The notes beneath the pieces were generated by a model. It did not search any database. It saw only the letters and a program-made list of their open reading frames with translations, and was not told the DNA's origin. DNA of 64,000 nt. Origin: Sander lucioperca. Its lineage: Eukaryota > Chordata > Actinopteri > Perciformes > Percidae. Positions 34,217-46,320 of this stretch are shown here, one piece after another; positions within the stretch are counted from its first letter, which is position 1, and every line of letters begins with the position of its first letter. The position numbers and the translations under genes were made by a program. The stretch covers positions 6,601,507 through 6,665,506 of the forward strand of contig NC_050190.1 of NCBI RefSeq assembly GCF_008315115.2, written 5' to 3'.

Positions 34217-36419
34217 GTCTCTGAGCTTCTAGCATGGCTATAGATCCTTGTTTCAAATTAATAAAACACATGAAAACAATTGAAATTTTCAGCTATGAAT
34301 CTGGTGTGATTTGACATCCTGACCGGGAACGACTGCAACATTTAGTCTTAGAAAATTTAGAAAGTGAAAGTGAGAAAACCCCTCAAACCTTAGTTACCTC
34401 CATCCATTTTAAATTAAGCATTCCAGCCCTGAAGTTTGGTATACATGCACAGAGAAATTCTACATTCAATGCGCAAACTTCCTCTGTGCGCTTCCTTGGT
34501 CGCCCAATTACAAGGTGAATTAATGTGCTTGTGTTGTGCCTGAAACCCTGGTTAGCAGGGCCCCTCCAGCTCTACACACCTGCTTTTCTCATTATTGGCT
34601 TAAGTTCCTCAAGATGTTGTAATTAGTAGGAGACATGGTTCAGCCTATAGGGAGCTGGATAAAGCATATGTTGTGGAGGATTGCAGATCCTAGAGGTTAA
34701 AGGGAAATGAAGATTTGGTCCCTAGGCTAATTCTCTTTATTGATGAATTTCTTTCCCTGAGTGCAGCATGTGGGGGGTGAGAATGTCAGAACAGCTTAGA
34801 GCAGTTTATTTAAAAAAATGCCAAATGTCAAAACTGTCATCTTTTAAATGTATATAATTAGTCCATGGAGGAAGGTTTGAGATTTCAAGAAACGCAGTTG
34901 ATGTATTTGCCAAAAAACATTAAGCATTCTATCTGATGGTCTTAAACATAATCATACCTCTTCAAAATCAGAGAAGCAAGTCCTTTTCATTTGGCCTTAA
35001 CAAAATTTCATGAGTCTGCATGGGATGTTTCAGCGCCACAGAATTCATTATGGCACCATAGCAAAAATGACATTTTGCATGTTCCAGCAACTTAAAGTGT
35101 ACTGAAATCCCATTTTCCCTAAGTAGATCAGGGTAATCCTCAGCTGAGATGACAGAATAAGTAAGTCTGGACACGGATAGATGGATATAATCTTCTTACG
35201 TTGCAGCACAATAGCTGCGACTGGAAGTTCTATAGCTCCATAGCCAATCACCTTTGCTGACCTCTGTCAAAAACCATCACAGTGCTTCACAAGATGTGGG
35301 ATCAGACAGTTTTGCCTTCTCATGGGCACTGAGGTAGATAGCATCAGAACTAATCAACAAACAAGGATGTCAAAGCATATTTTAACGGCATCACAGAATT
35401 AACAGCTGGATCATTATACTGGTTCACCAATGCAAAATGTCCTTCTTAATGTGCGCTGGAGGGAAAAGTCAGTCTTTCTGTCAACAATGAACCTTCCAGA
35501 ATTAAGATTACTCTACTGAAGATGTAAGTCACTGGTATATATGAACACCCAGGAGGCTGTGTAATGTACTAAAGTCCCCTCCAAACAATACTGAAAAAAA
35601 AAAAATCCCACAGCCACATGTGTGGCGTAGGAATGTGGGTTTCAATCAAAACTTCCTTATCTCTGTCACATACAAAATACTTAAGAAGCAATTGAATATC
35701 AATGATTTCCATTTGAGCAGCTGAGGCCAGCAGTCTGCAGGTATGGGAGTCAACAGCACCTGACATCTGTGAGAAGGCAAAAACTATAAAATTGTGTGCG
35801 GCTGTGTGCAGCAGTGTGCACCGACATACACAGAGGCAATTAAAACAAGCTATGATTGGAGGATCACTGTTTGGGGGAGGGATTTAGTGAATTACTTGAC
35901 TTTTAAATGTAAGTCTCTCGTCTCTTGCTTAGGCTATATTAATTTGGCCTTTAGACTCTTTTCTGGATGACCGAGGCATCTGGTTCACCTCCTTGAAGAA
36001 TCATTGTCAAAACGTATTTTTTGCTAGAGTAAGTAGTTGTTGGAGCTGGGTAATTGTCCTCACTGTATTTCAATCAGGAGAGATAAGTGAATGAAGTAAA
36101 GATGAATGTTTATTATAACAGATAATATGTGATAATTAAGTCTTGGCAGAAAGTCTTTGGCGCTTAGACTCTACAGGGAGATTTGTAACCCAGGGGCGTC
36201 TGCCCTGAGCAGCAGCAGGATAAATCCCCCCATGGAGTCTGGACACTGGCGGTGGCTGATGATTATGATGATGCTGATGGAGATGATGAATCTGTAAGAC
36301 TAGTGGCGATGGAGATGTGGGGCGCTTTGCCGTTTGCATAGATTTGCACTGAAATGACAGCTGACAGCAACAGAGAGAACAGATTTAAAAAAGCTAACAG
36401 CGGTGAACGCACCGCACGC
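34217..36419. other. No gene recognised
   Basis: Non-coding. The His/Pro-rich frame at 36136-36339 (-) comes from a GATGAT-type low-complexity run at 36257-36290 and is not taken as a gene. Confidence 0.5.
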
Positions 36420-36720
36420 ATAACAACAGCATGAATGTTCTCAGGCAGAGAGGGAATCATAATTAAACATAGGCAGCAGTACAATGATAGGCTAGCAATG
36501 TAGTCGTGTTGCTGAGCTATTGGATAGATGAGATTAGCTGATGTGACCAGCTGATTAGAATAGCTGATGAGATAATTAACAGCCCAAGACAGGACAGCAA
36601 GGAATAATGAGTGAGCATGTGTGAGAGGATTGAATGCAGATGCATGAAAAATAGAACTAAAGGCCTAAGCATGCAAAAGTATGGTCTTCCTGACCTAACT
36701 TATGCTATAGCTTCATGTCC
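36420..36720 (+). repeat. Dispersed repeat, copy 2 (partner at 2440-2757)
   Basis: Same family and orientation as 2440-2757, sharing CTATTGGATAGATGAGAT, GTGTGAGAGGATTGAATGCA and AAGCATGCAAAAGTAT. The copy may extend left, because 36360-36420 ('cagcaacagag...cataacaacagcatgaatg') parallels 2396-2471. Confidence 0.7.
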
Positions 36721-36744
36721 ATGTCTGCTGTAAACCTGTGTTGT

Positions 36745-37313
36745 AATGTAACACAGTACAAATACTTCACTACTGTATACTGAATTTTCACGTATCTGTG
36801 CTTTACATTGTTATTTATATTTCCGGAATCTTTTACTTTTACTCCACTACATTTCCCCTAAGCATCTTAGTTACTCGTTACTACAAAATAAAATCAGAAG
36901 TAATTTGTTACACTGGAAGAAAGCAGGTTTGGTGAATCATTACTCCTAAATTGCCAAGATAATGCACACTCCATTGCAGTTGGTGACCTAATGCCTCTTG
37001 TTGATCTGCCGCCATGGTAACAGACGATGACAACCCCGACGACAGTGGTGATGAAGATAACGTTACACACCTTTGGCCATAAAATTCATAATCAAAGTTT
37101 TGTTTTACTTTTATTTCTAATACTTAAGTACATTTAATATAAAAAAAAAAATACTTTTGATACTTAAGAACAGTAAATATCAGATACTTTAAGACTTTTA
37201 CTCAAGTAATATTCTAAAAGGAGACTTTAACTTCTACCAAAGTCATTTTCTGGTAAGATACTTGTACTTTTACTCAAGTATTGCTTTCAAATACTTTATA
37301 CAAGACTGCTGGA
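36745..37313. mobile_element. Probable hAT-like non-autonomous element
   Basis: Both flanks are filled with diverged 'agta(a/c)tt' words: 'cagtacaaatacttcactac' on the left and 'tttactcaagta' twice on the right, with 'cagtcattttctgg'-like and 'caagactg' ends. This is typical of a large multicopy teleost family. TIRs and target duplication are too diverged to define, so superfamily and borders are tentative. The central 180 bp appear unrelated. Confidence 0.5.
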
Positions 37314-37381
37314 AATAGTGGGTGTAGCATTTTTTTTGAAAAATTAGCCACAGCAGAGACAGTCACAGTCAACAGCTGTGA

Positions 37382-37382
<1 letters not shown>

Positions 37383-37457
<75 letters not shown>
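37383..37457 (+). repeat. (TG)n microsatellite
   Basis: An uninterrupted TG run of about 75 bp. It causes the Cys-Val and His-Thr repeat frames on both strands. Confidence 0.97.
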
Positions 37458-37459
<2 letters not shown>

Positions 37460-38236
37460 AGCAAGGAAGCTTCCTCGTTTAGTAACAGCTGAATCAGTGG
37501 TCACTTTGACTGCCAGGACAGATGTCAGTGTCCTTTTTTCCAATTTATTTCATCCTTTTTTATTCTATTGGCAACACGTTCAATGGACACAGTGGGCAGT
37601 GAGAAGTGAGAATTTTGTGTAACCATCAGGAGTTAATGTTGTGTATGCATTTTCCTTGCAGTTGTCAAATTGTTTAGTCCTTTTACCACGTGTCACCTTC
37701 GGCATATTTTACAAAAGGAATTACAGAATGATGAAACCTTTTTAGAAAACAAGTGTGCTTGCCTTTCTGAGGTCCGATTGCAAATACCTTATCTGAACAC
37801 ATTTCACAGCTCATCAGTACAGCCTTGAAAGAGAGAGAGACTGCTCCAATGCATTTATGATGATCCTCAAAAACACGGCCCGCTCGCCCTGGGAAATCTG
37901 AAAGGTAACAGTCTTGTCATACACACACATCCACGAGGCTGTACTCACTCAACAGCGTACCAATCAATTGTGTATAACGTCTTCAGAATAATCCAATTGG
38001 CTCGAGGACCCTTGCTGATCCTGAAGATAAAGGAGGATAATGCCATTCCAGTTCCCCCGTCTCTGCCGCCCTTGGGTGTTGTGTTCCTCTTTGACCGAGT
38101 AGCTGTCATGCTAAGCTCTCCAAGCACAATCATTAGTGTGTTATTATTTATAATTATTCATTAACCTGCGGTCAGAAGTCGGGCAGATAAACAGGGGAAG
38201 TGAGTGTCCTCTCTAAGGAGAGCAATAACTCTGGTC
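37458..38236. other. No gene recognised
   Basis: Non-coding sequence. Opposed frames at 37945-38164 show no domain. Confidence 0.5.
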
Positions 38237-38247
38237 AAATTAGATGA

Positions 38248-38504
38248 TCGAAAGGAGCCAGTTGAGGTGGTTCGGGCATCTGGTAAGGATGCCCCCTGGG
38301 CGCCTCCCTAGGGAGGTGTTCCAGGCACGTCCAGCTGGGAGGAGGCCTCGGGGAAGACCCAGGACTAGGTGGAGGGATTATATCTCCAACCTGGCCTGGG
38401 AACGCCTCGGGATCCCCCAGTCGGAGTTGGTTAATGTGGCTCGGGAGAGGGAAGTTTGGGGTCCCCTGCTGGAGCTGCTACCCCCGCGACCCGTTAACGG
38501 ATAA
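38248..38504 (+). pseudogene. RTE-type LINE ORF2 C-terminus (fragment)
   Basis: The frame runs uninterrupted to the stop at 38502-38504. It encodes RSQLRWFGHLVRMPPGRL, then a basic GRRPRGRPRTRWRD block and LAWERLGIPQSELV, and closes with REVWGPLLELLPPRP. This basic tail follows the reverse transcriptase in RTE and related LINEs and is thought to bind nucleic acid. The upstream ATG at 38244 belongs partly to the target duplication, so it is not a true start. With the RT and endonuclease missing, the fragment is non-functional. Confidence 0.85.
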
Positions 38505-38526
38505 GCGGACGAAGATGGATGGATGG
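38248..38526 (+). mobile_element. 5'-truncated RTE-type (Rex3-like) LINE
   Basis: A 279-bp insertion ending in (GATG)n, flanked by a perfect 11-bp target duplication AAATTAGATGA (38237-38247 and 38527-38537). It contains the end of ORF2 and almost no 3' UTR. The short GATG tail and C-terminal protein motif point to the RTE clade. The intact reading frame and perfect duplication suggest a fairly recent insertion. Confidence 0.85.
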
Positions 38527-38537
38527 AAATTAGATGA

Positions 38538-40860
38538 TTCTGTCACTGAGTGATGTGAGGGAAGAATTAACTTGTACGATAGGAAAAGTGTCACACTTCT
38601 CATGTGGGAATCAAATACCTGTGAGTTGTGAGCTGTCATGACAAGTATCTTAACAGACATTTCCATTTTTTGACCATAATTGTATATCATTTTCAATGAT
38701 GGAGACAGTTCCATGTCTGACATTCACTGAATAAAGCCTATTACAACAATTTTTAGCTGCTGTACTAAAATAAGTTCCAGATTCAAATGCTTTTCCCTCA
38801 TGTTCAAGGACAGGTTGGTTTATAATACTCATTCGTCATTTAGTAAGCATTCATAGCAGAGCTATAAACCAATGGAGGGAGCTTGTGTTGTGCCTCAATT
38901 TGTGATATCACACAATTCATTTCTACAAATGCAGCGTCAGTTAAGAAAATCTGACAAACTGTCAAGACATACTGGCCCCATGTTGGGTCATAAAGTCCAT
39001 AACCCATTCGATATCAAGACAAAATGGACTTTATTGTTATGGAGTCTGGGAAGTGAAAACTCTACATCACTGCACATCCCTATAGTGTAATTATCCAGGG
39101 AGTTTGTAGCCTTATAATCCCACTGAATTGTCATTTCATTGCACTTCAATATTCAGTCTGAGGTTATGTGTATGATCGCCATTGTCTGTCTTGGAGTGGC
39201 AAGTGATGTATCTGTCTAGTTGATCAAATACGTATGGTAATCCTGTCATCTTGTTTACCTGTATGATCGTCTGTTAGTGTTTCTTGCCCCATTGAATCCA
39301 CTTAGCAATGTTGTCGTGTTCCAAGGCCTTAGCTAGTACTCAGAGAAAAACGATGGCCTAAGTGGTTAGTTTTGTAATTAAACTTACAAAAACCTGTATA
39401 TCTGTGTCAATCTAATCCATGTTTGTTGCCATTTGTGTGGCTGTTTTTCTGTTTCTATGTCTCGATGTTGCCAGGAAGGTGACATCTTCATTTTCAAACT
39501 CTGATGGACTCAATTGTTTCTCCAACATGGTAAACATCGCTAGACATACCTACTTATGCAGTAAATCAGAGAGAGAAGCTTTATAACTGGTAGGTCAATG
39601 CTTCAGTCTCAGAAACGCCAGGATAAATCTGGGTTGGGATAGTGAAGGATTATTACCGCTGAGGTGAGGTGAGGTGCTGTTGAGCAAGGCCCATATAACA
39701 ACCACTCCAGTGGAGCTGCTCAGTGGCTAACAGATCAGACTGTGGTTATACAGGGAGCTTCCAGGTGTGTAACTGTGAGACTGAGCAGAGTGTTCCTGTA
39801 AAAGAAGGCATTGCTCTCTGTGTAGCTCGTCTGGGTAAATAACGTTTAAAAGAAACTATGCCTGTTGTTGCTTTAGTCAAACCAATACAATACAATTTTA
39901 ACCCTACCCTGACAGGTTTTGGTCTCAGGCAATTATAGCTTGCTCCTTTCTCTCCTTAGCTTACATCTGAGCAATCGTGTTGCAACTCCAGGTGGAAATC
40001 CCTGCTGGATTTTACATTTATTCACTTAAACTATATGATTCCATGCCCAGAGGAGCCATTGTGCAGAGTCTACATGTGGCAAACTGCTTTGTTGCTCTTC
40101 AGATTTGCAAACAAATGTATCTGTGTGTGTACTATCAGTGTTTTTTTTGGCAGTTCTCATTTTAGCTAATCCCCAGATGGTGCTCCTTTGCCTCTAGATG
40201 TTTTGTGATGCAATCTCAAATTGCATCTGTTTTACTGAAGTGGAAAATGTTCAGGTGAAATACCTGTTACTGTAAAGACCCAATCTTACCATATGGCATT
40301 TATTTTGCAGGTAATGGGACCTAAAAGTGAAAAGTATTCATGTGTCGCTCAACTGATCTGATGAAATTCTTCAACATTAAACTAATGAGATATAACATGT
40401 TAATGAGCTTTAGGCGGATTGTGTGACCTTTGGACAGAGCCAGGCGAGCTGTCTTTAGCAAGCTAACTGATCGCTGGCTACAGCTAACCAACAGGTATTG
40501 ATCTTCTCATCTAACTCGGCAAAAGAAAGCCAATAGTCTTATTTCCTGAAATAGGTATTAAACATTATTGAAAAAATATTGATTGTCTATCAATCTACAT
40601 TATTTAAAGGGGGATTTAAAGGAAACAGATAGTTATGACAGTGATAAGTTACCCAATGGACGTCGTTAGGCATCTTTTACGGGGGCTGAAGCTATATATA
40701 TAATATAATGTTCCTAAGCCCCCCCAAACAATAAGACCAATAATACTTTTTTTTTTACAATGCACTCTGTACCACTCACTACGTTGAATCAATCTTCCTT
40801 CACCCTTCATGTGTCTGCAAGCTAACATTACAGTAACTTTTGTTCAACAGAGGAGAAATG
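38538..40860. other. No gene recognised
   Basis: Non-coding. There is a small GAGGT stutter at 39661-39676 and a C7/G5 hairpin around 40680-40728. No exon recognised. Confidence 0.5.
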
Positions 40861-40868
40861 GAATAACC

Positions 40869-42376
40869 AGTCCCTCCAGGATTTTGCGGCATTTTTTTGA
40901 GATTGTTGCGGCTCAAAATGCCTGATTTTGCAGGAGCTTTTGTAAAAAATTGCGATAACAGTTGTGATGTCTTTTGTTTTGTTGCAATTAAGTTGCGGGA
41001 GACGGAGATGTAGTATCCAATGGTTTATCTATATGAATTATGATTATGTTTCTGGTATAAAGGTTTCATAAGACACTCAAATATGCTGAGTCTTTAGAAG
41101 AGAGTTTGGCAGTGCAGTGGTTTAATGATTAACCTCATAGTGGCGTGATGTCGCTGGGATGCTCAAAAGACGGTCTGGGATTGGATGCTGAGGGGTTAAC
41201 GAACTATAGGAAGCCCCTGAAGAGGACACTAACACTAACCTATGCTATGTCAACTTGAATGTTCCATATGTTATCTAACATGTTACCTAAGCTACCCAAT
41301 ATATACTGTGGGTTTTAGAGACAGATTTAGAATGCATATTGGCGGTGTGTTCTCCAGACCTTCCATGGAGTCTGTAAATGGATGCTGTAATCTTTGATGT
41401 AATAAACCTTTTATAATCAAGACCAGTATCCAGCGAATCGCTCTTCCACACATCGGCAACACAGCACGGCAACCAAGACACAACAGAGACATTTTTTTTT
41501 TTTTGTATAGTTCTTTAAAAATAAAAAGGAAACTTGTTTTGGGGAGAATAAAACTACTCTAGGATGAGTTTTCTTAGTAACCTTGCCAAAAAGGCTCAGG
41601 ATGCTGCAAATGTTGGTATAATATGAAAATGGCTGGTGGATTTAAGACAAAAAATTATTTATTGAATGAATCAAATTTGAACATATATGTCAGTGGCTTG
41701 TAGATCTTTCCATTGTTAGTTAATTTCCTATCCTGGCCTGGGCTGGGACACACATTCATACGGTTTGATAAAGTACTTATTGGACTTTAACTTATCATTG
41801 AACTTAAAATAACGAGCGTAGCTGTCCTGAATTTAGGTCATTGTGTACGTCTCATCTCTGTTTTTTTCCTGCATCCACCGTATGTGTGTGTGTGTCAGTC
41901 ACGGGTGGAACTGAGCAGCCCCGCCCGCTGCAGAGAGCCGACAGGATTGAAACAGCAGTGACTTTTAGTGAAAAATCGTTACAGCGTACATTGTTAAAAT
42001 GTATACAGGTTGTCAGGACGGTCTGAAATGTTTTGCACGGTCTTTCGCTGTAAATTTGTTGGTAAATGTGAGATGTTCGAGTTACGCACGTCTCGTCTTA
42101 AAAGGAAATGAATTTGGCAACGTGTGGCAAAATGTGTGACGTCAACCCGTTCTCACTCCCGCTTGGTCATTGGCTCTCAGAGTCACATACTGATGCAAAG
42201 TCGGGCACGTGGGACTGCTGGGATTGGTTGAAGTCGCGCGAAACTCTGGTTATTGGTCAAATTTGCGGAAAAGTTGCGGTGATTGGTCAAAATTGCGAGT
42301 CGCACCAAAGTCGCGGTGATTGGTTGAATTCGCGTGAATTGGCGCAATCGCGACATTGCAAAATCCTGGAGGTACT
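40869..42376. mobile_element. Long non-autonomous TIR element, probably hAT, ~1.5 kb
   Basis: Left end AGTCCCTCCAGGATTTTGCG; right end, reverse complemented, AGTACCTCCAGGATTTTGCA. The flanks GAATAACC (40861-40868) and GAATAAGA (42377-42384) agree at six of eight positions, consistent with an aged 8-bp hAT duplication. No transposase remains. The middle (about 41110-41490) contains an AATAAA site and may be a further nested insertion. The right quarter carries six ATTGG motifs. Confidence 0.7.
42169..42342 (-). promoter_or_regulatory. Cluster of six inverted CCAAT boxes
   Basis: ATTGG occurs at 42169, 42223, 42252, 42282, 42319 and 42338, many inside a loosely repeated GATTGGT(C/T)(A/G)A plus TTGCG context. 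CCAAT is the core bound by NF-Y. The cluster is probably part of the transposon's degenerate internal repeats. Regulatory activity is inference. Confidence 0.4.
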
Positions 42377-42384
42377 GAATAAGA

Positions 42385-45216
42385 TAATGTCTGTCACTTT
42401 TTACTTGTTAACATCTTGCCCCCCCCCCCCCCCCCGTCTTTCAATTCTAGTGGTTTCCCTGAGTTACCCCTTTGTATAAGAAGGGTCTTATAACACCTGC
42501 ACCATGGCCACTTGAGCTCACCTAGCACGCTAGCTGGATTCTCAAGAGATCACGTTAGAATTGCGGATCACAAGATCACACGAAAATTCATCTCGTAAGG
42601 CTTCAGGTAATGTGTTTGTTTCAGAACAACCAATCAGCGTCCTGTGACGAGCTACTGACAGCTACGGCCGTGGGTTAGGTGTGTGTGATGACACGAAGAG
42701 GCGACTTTTCGATTAAAACCACAATGCCGGCTCGTAAAGAGGTTAGCTTAGATGCTGCAATCGCAATAAGTAATATCAGAACTGGAGAGTATTACTTCAT
42801 TGGTTTTCGCTCTTCTCTCGACTGGCTTCACTAAGAGTTTGATAGACAGATGCTTCATCCCATCACCTGCCAGGTATCTTTTGAAAGTGCATGCCCTTTT
42901 TCATATAGTTTCCAATGACGGCTACTCAGATGGTTCTGTGTTAACATTCCATCTGGCGCGTCCGGTTACCTCAGACCTGCAGTCTCCCAACTTCACAGCT
43001 AATGTAACTTTTAAAGTGTTCTTCTCCTCTCCTTAGTTGATTTTGACTTCCAGATTCATGCAAATATAAAATACATTCTCAGGGATTCATAGCGAAAAGA
43101 TATTTATATGTTTTTCTTGGTGCTTGCAAGAATAACACTATCATTTTCTGTAGCCGTGGTATCATCATATTCCTGTTGAATTATAATTTTCAGACAGTGG
43201 CAAACACATCTATCTTATTGTCTGTGTGTTTCACTGTTCATTCTACACTACTCAGTTATCTCAGTGATAGTGTTTAAACCATGGCATTATATGCATTATA
43301 TACAGTTTAGATAAACACGCAACCTATACACCTCATTAAGAGCCAATGTGTATTATCACGTCTTTAGATCTCAGCTAACATGAAATAATCAAAACATGCA
43401 ATTAACTCAGAATGACTGACATATGTTTTTGAGTAAACTCTTAATCGTATTTATAATGAGTATTTTTCATTGCAGTAAAGCGGTACTTAAGATGTACTTC
43501 AACACACTAGATAGCTATCATTTGACAATTTGGTAAACCATGTTTAAACAAATCTTGTTTACTTAGATACCAATGTGCTGACACCTGTCTTCATTAAATA
43601 ATCTGTTGACTAAATAGGCCTCTTTCACATCGACTTGTCATGGTAGGAAATGCACCAGTGTTACAAATAACATTAATGATGTTTCTGATCTATTCAAATG
43701 TCCCGGTAAGCTATGCCAGTGAGCCAGCATTCACACTACAGAACTCTGAAACTGAAGAGTACTGAATTGAAATCATATTTCAATTATTTACAACTGTGCT
43801 TTTTTCTTTCTTTTCAGTGAAAAAGACCTATTAACGAAAAAGGATTACCGTTAAGTCCTATATCTTAGATAATGATGTCTTCCTGTTATATTTCATGCAA
43901 TTCAGTGATAGATTTTTCCATACTTAACATACTTAATTTAATTTTGTTATGTACAGTTGAAGACACTGTTTAAAAGAAATATACACCCCTTCCCTTTATC
44001 ATAACGTTCTTATCCATCACTCTTTACCCCCTCACTGATTTTAAAGGTTTTACATCTGGTAGGTTTTTTTTGTCTTGCTGTTGTTTTTTCCAGCAAGCTC
44101 ATTATACACCCATTATCTACTTTACAGAGGTAATTTGGGTCCTAATTCTGACCAGTTTGAAAATAGGCAACAGGGTAGTGCATCCAAATTCTGTGTCCAT
44201 GTCATTGGCATAGCGAAGCAGAATGCCATAATTGGGTAACGTGTTTCTAATGCCTCTAATGAACTCTGCTCATTTGCATGCCTTTCTGAGCCTGATACGC
44301 CAAGTAATTATCATTTATAAACCACCATGAAAATGAATGCACAGTAACTAATCTGCAGCTATGCTGTGTAAAATTAGTGCACAATATTTGTGTCAGCTCT
44401 GAAACTAAAGCCTAAACAGCAACAATGGCAGAGTATTCACAACACTTAGACATGACTGATGGCATTTCATTTTTGGTTTGACTATCAAGGACACACACAC
44501 AAGTGGGGATGGAGAGGTCTTTTGGATTGGAAGCTGCAACAATATAATGAAAGCCTTGCTTCATTGTGCAGCACTGTCAGTCAGCTTACTGAGCTGTGAC
44601 CTGAGGTGCAAGACTGGTAGGAAGCGTAAACACAGAATGATAATGTGTCTTTGTGTTGAGTTTCAAATGTCACCACTTCTACAGCTTTTTCAGATGACAA
44701 AAACAGTTTCACTATACCAAAAAGAACATCTGCTCTCAGAAAGAATTCATTTTCAACATGGGTGCCACCAGTGGAATGTGAACTCTAACTGCCAGCACCT
44801 TCAGCTACCCTTTGTGCTGCACACAAAGACACAATCCTTTCCACTGTGGTGACTGATGATCAATGACATTGTCTTCTGACTTTAAGCTCAGCTATGGATG
44901 ACATATGAAAAAATAACTGTAACATAGCCTTGTGTATGTCTAAATGACCTTTTTCTTTTGCTGCCGATTTCATAAACACCTGGGCTCACACAACCTTCAA
45001 ATTACCTTCACAGATGGAAATCATATGTACTACTTTTTGCCCTTAATAAGAAACAATTAAAAACCACGAAAAAGCCTGAAGCACAACTAGCCCTACAGTG
45101 TTCATTAGTAAAGCTAAAAATGTAAACATGCCCTGACAGTGGTAATATATGTCAAGATGACAAGATCTCGTCCTGCTCAAAGGAGTGTCAGATCAGGAAA
45201 TGTTTATATGTACTCT
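42385..45216. other. No gene recognised; poly-C tract and a CNE-like stretch
   Basis: Includes a C-run at about 42419-42435. A CpG-containing stretch around 42600-42790 has wording ('gacagctacggccgtgggtt', 'gatgacacgaagaggcgact') typical of a dispersed fish repeat that I could not classify. The frame 44478-44852 is unrecognised. 44190-44350 has motif features of conserved non-coding DNA. Confidence 0.45.
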
Positions 45217-45224
45217 CTGGAGGG

Positions 45225-45499
45225 CAGTGACGGACTGGGATCAAAAAACGGCCCTGGCATTTGCAACACGCTGGCTCTATTTTTGTCAATAACCTAGCTT
45301 GGAAATTAGTAACTCTGCCTTCCGAGTGAATCTTTCCACGCACCTCGCCGCAGTACAATCTTGAGTATTTGTGGCTGCATGCGTAAAATAACTTATGAAA
45401 ATTAACCAAAGACAAATTATTAGTAGTGGCCCATAGGGGTCCATAGGGGGGCGGCCCTTCTGGCATTTGCCCAAATTCCAGATGGCCAGTCCGTCACTG
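45225..45499. mobile_element. hAT MITE, 275 bp
   Basis: The ends CAGTGACGGACTGG and CCAGTCCGTCACTG are perfect 14-bp inverted repeats. A perfect 8-bp duplication CTGGAGGG flanks it (45217-45224 and 45500-45507). These features define a hAT MITE. The interior, with 'aaaacggccctggcatttg' near the left end and 'ggcggcccttctggcatttg' near the right, has no complete gene; the frames 45188-45522 (-) are spurious. Confidence 0.93.
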
Positions 45500-45507
45500 C
45501 TGGAGGG

Positions 45508-46085
45508 CTGTAAGCAGGACACAATGACATGGTTGGGGGTTGAAATAACTACTTGGTTAAGGCTGGGGAATGATCGTGGTTAAAAGAAGCAGAAATGTAA
45601 AGATACAAGGGTTATGGTTAGATACACCCTTCTTCTACGAATTGCTAGAACTTTGAAAATTATACATAAGACAAACCAAAAAGTCTGCACTGTCAACCCT
45701 CAGTCAACATTATTTTTTTTACCCATGGACAAACTGAAAAGTCTGCATGCCATGATTTCGGATTGTCCATGGTTAATAGAAACAAACTTTGACCGAGGGT
45801 AGGAATCTGGAAGCGACCAGCCATCTACCAAGTCTCAGGTTTTGTTGACTCATCACTTCACCACGACTTCCTCCCTCTGTCGCCCCGTGGCCATAACAAC
45901 GTCACACTCTTTCCTTTTTTTCTAATGATGCATTAACGACATCATTCCCACAGCTGCTACAGAGTTTTTACACGGTCACTTACGGAACGTAATGTGAATG
46001 ACTAATGCTGCCATTTTTCTTTGAGAGGCCGGTCTCCTTTGTTCGCATTAGTCCTGCCTTGCTTAAAAGAGTGATTTACTTAGTT
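45508..46085. other. No gene recognised
   Basis: Non-coding; no repeat recognised. Confidence 0.5.
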
Positions 46086-46320
46086 TAGGGTGTTTTCACA
46101 CCTAGCGTGTTTGGAGCAGTTGTTGCAGAACCGGGAGCGTCTGGGCACAGCAATCACACTCTGATGAGGGACAAAACAAGCGGGCTGAGATTGCCAAGAA
46201 AAGGTGGATTGGGTTGGCTTTCAATCAATCTCTGGGGAATTTGTTTTGCAGTGCGAACACAATCAACCTAACAACCGAAACAACTGACTCACATCTGTGG
46301 TTTACACTCAAACATAACTA
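46086..46320. mobile_element. Possible DNA-transposon remnant
   Basis: 'gggtgttttcacacctagcg' recalls the left terminus at 11847 (GGGCGTTTTCACACCTG), but the following sequence differs. The right terminus was not found. Probably a distant relative or another family sharing the terminal word. Confidence 0.35.

Noticed and set aside
36136..36339. His/Pro-rich reading frame
   Set aside because: Low-complexity GATGAT and CAGCAG runs explain it; no conserved domain is visible.
41110..41490. Possible solo LTR nested in the 40.9-kb element
   Set aside because: An AATAAA site and LTR-like wording are present, but I could not define TG...CA ends with a target duplication.
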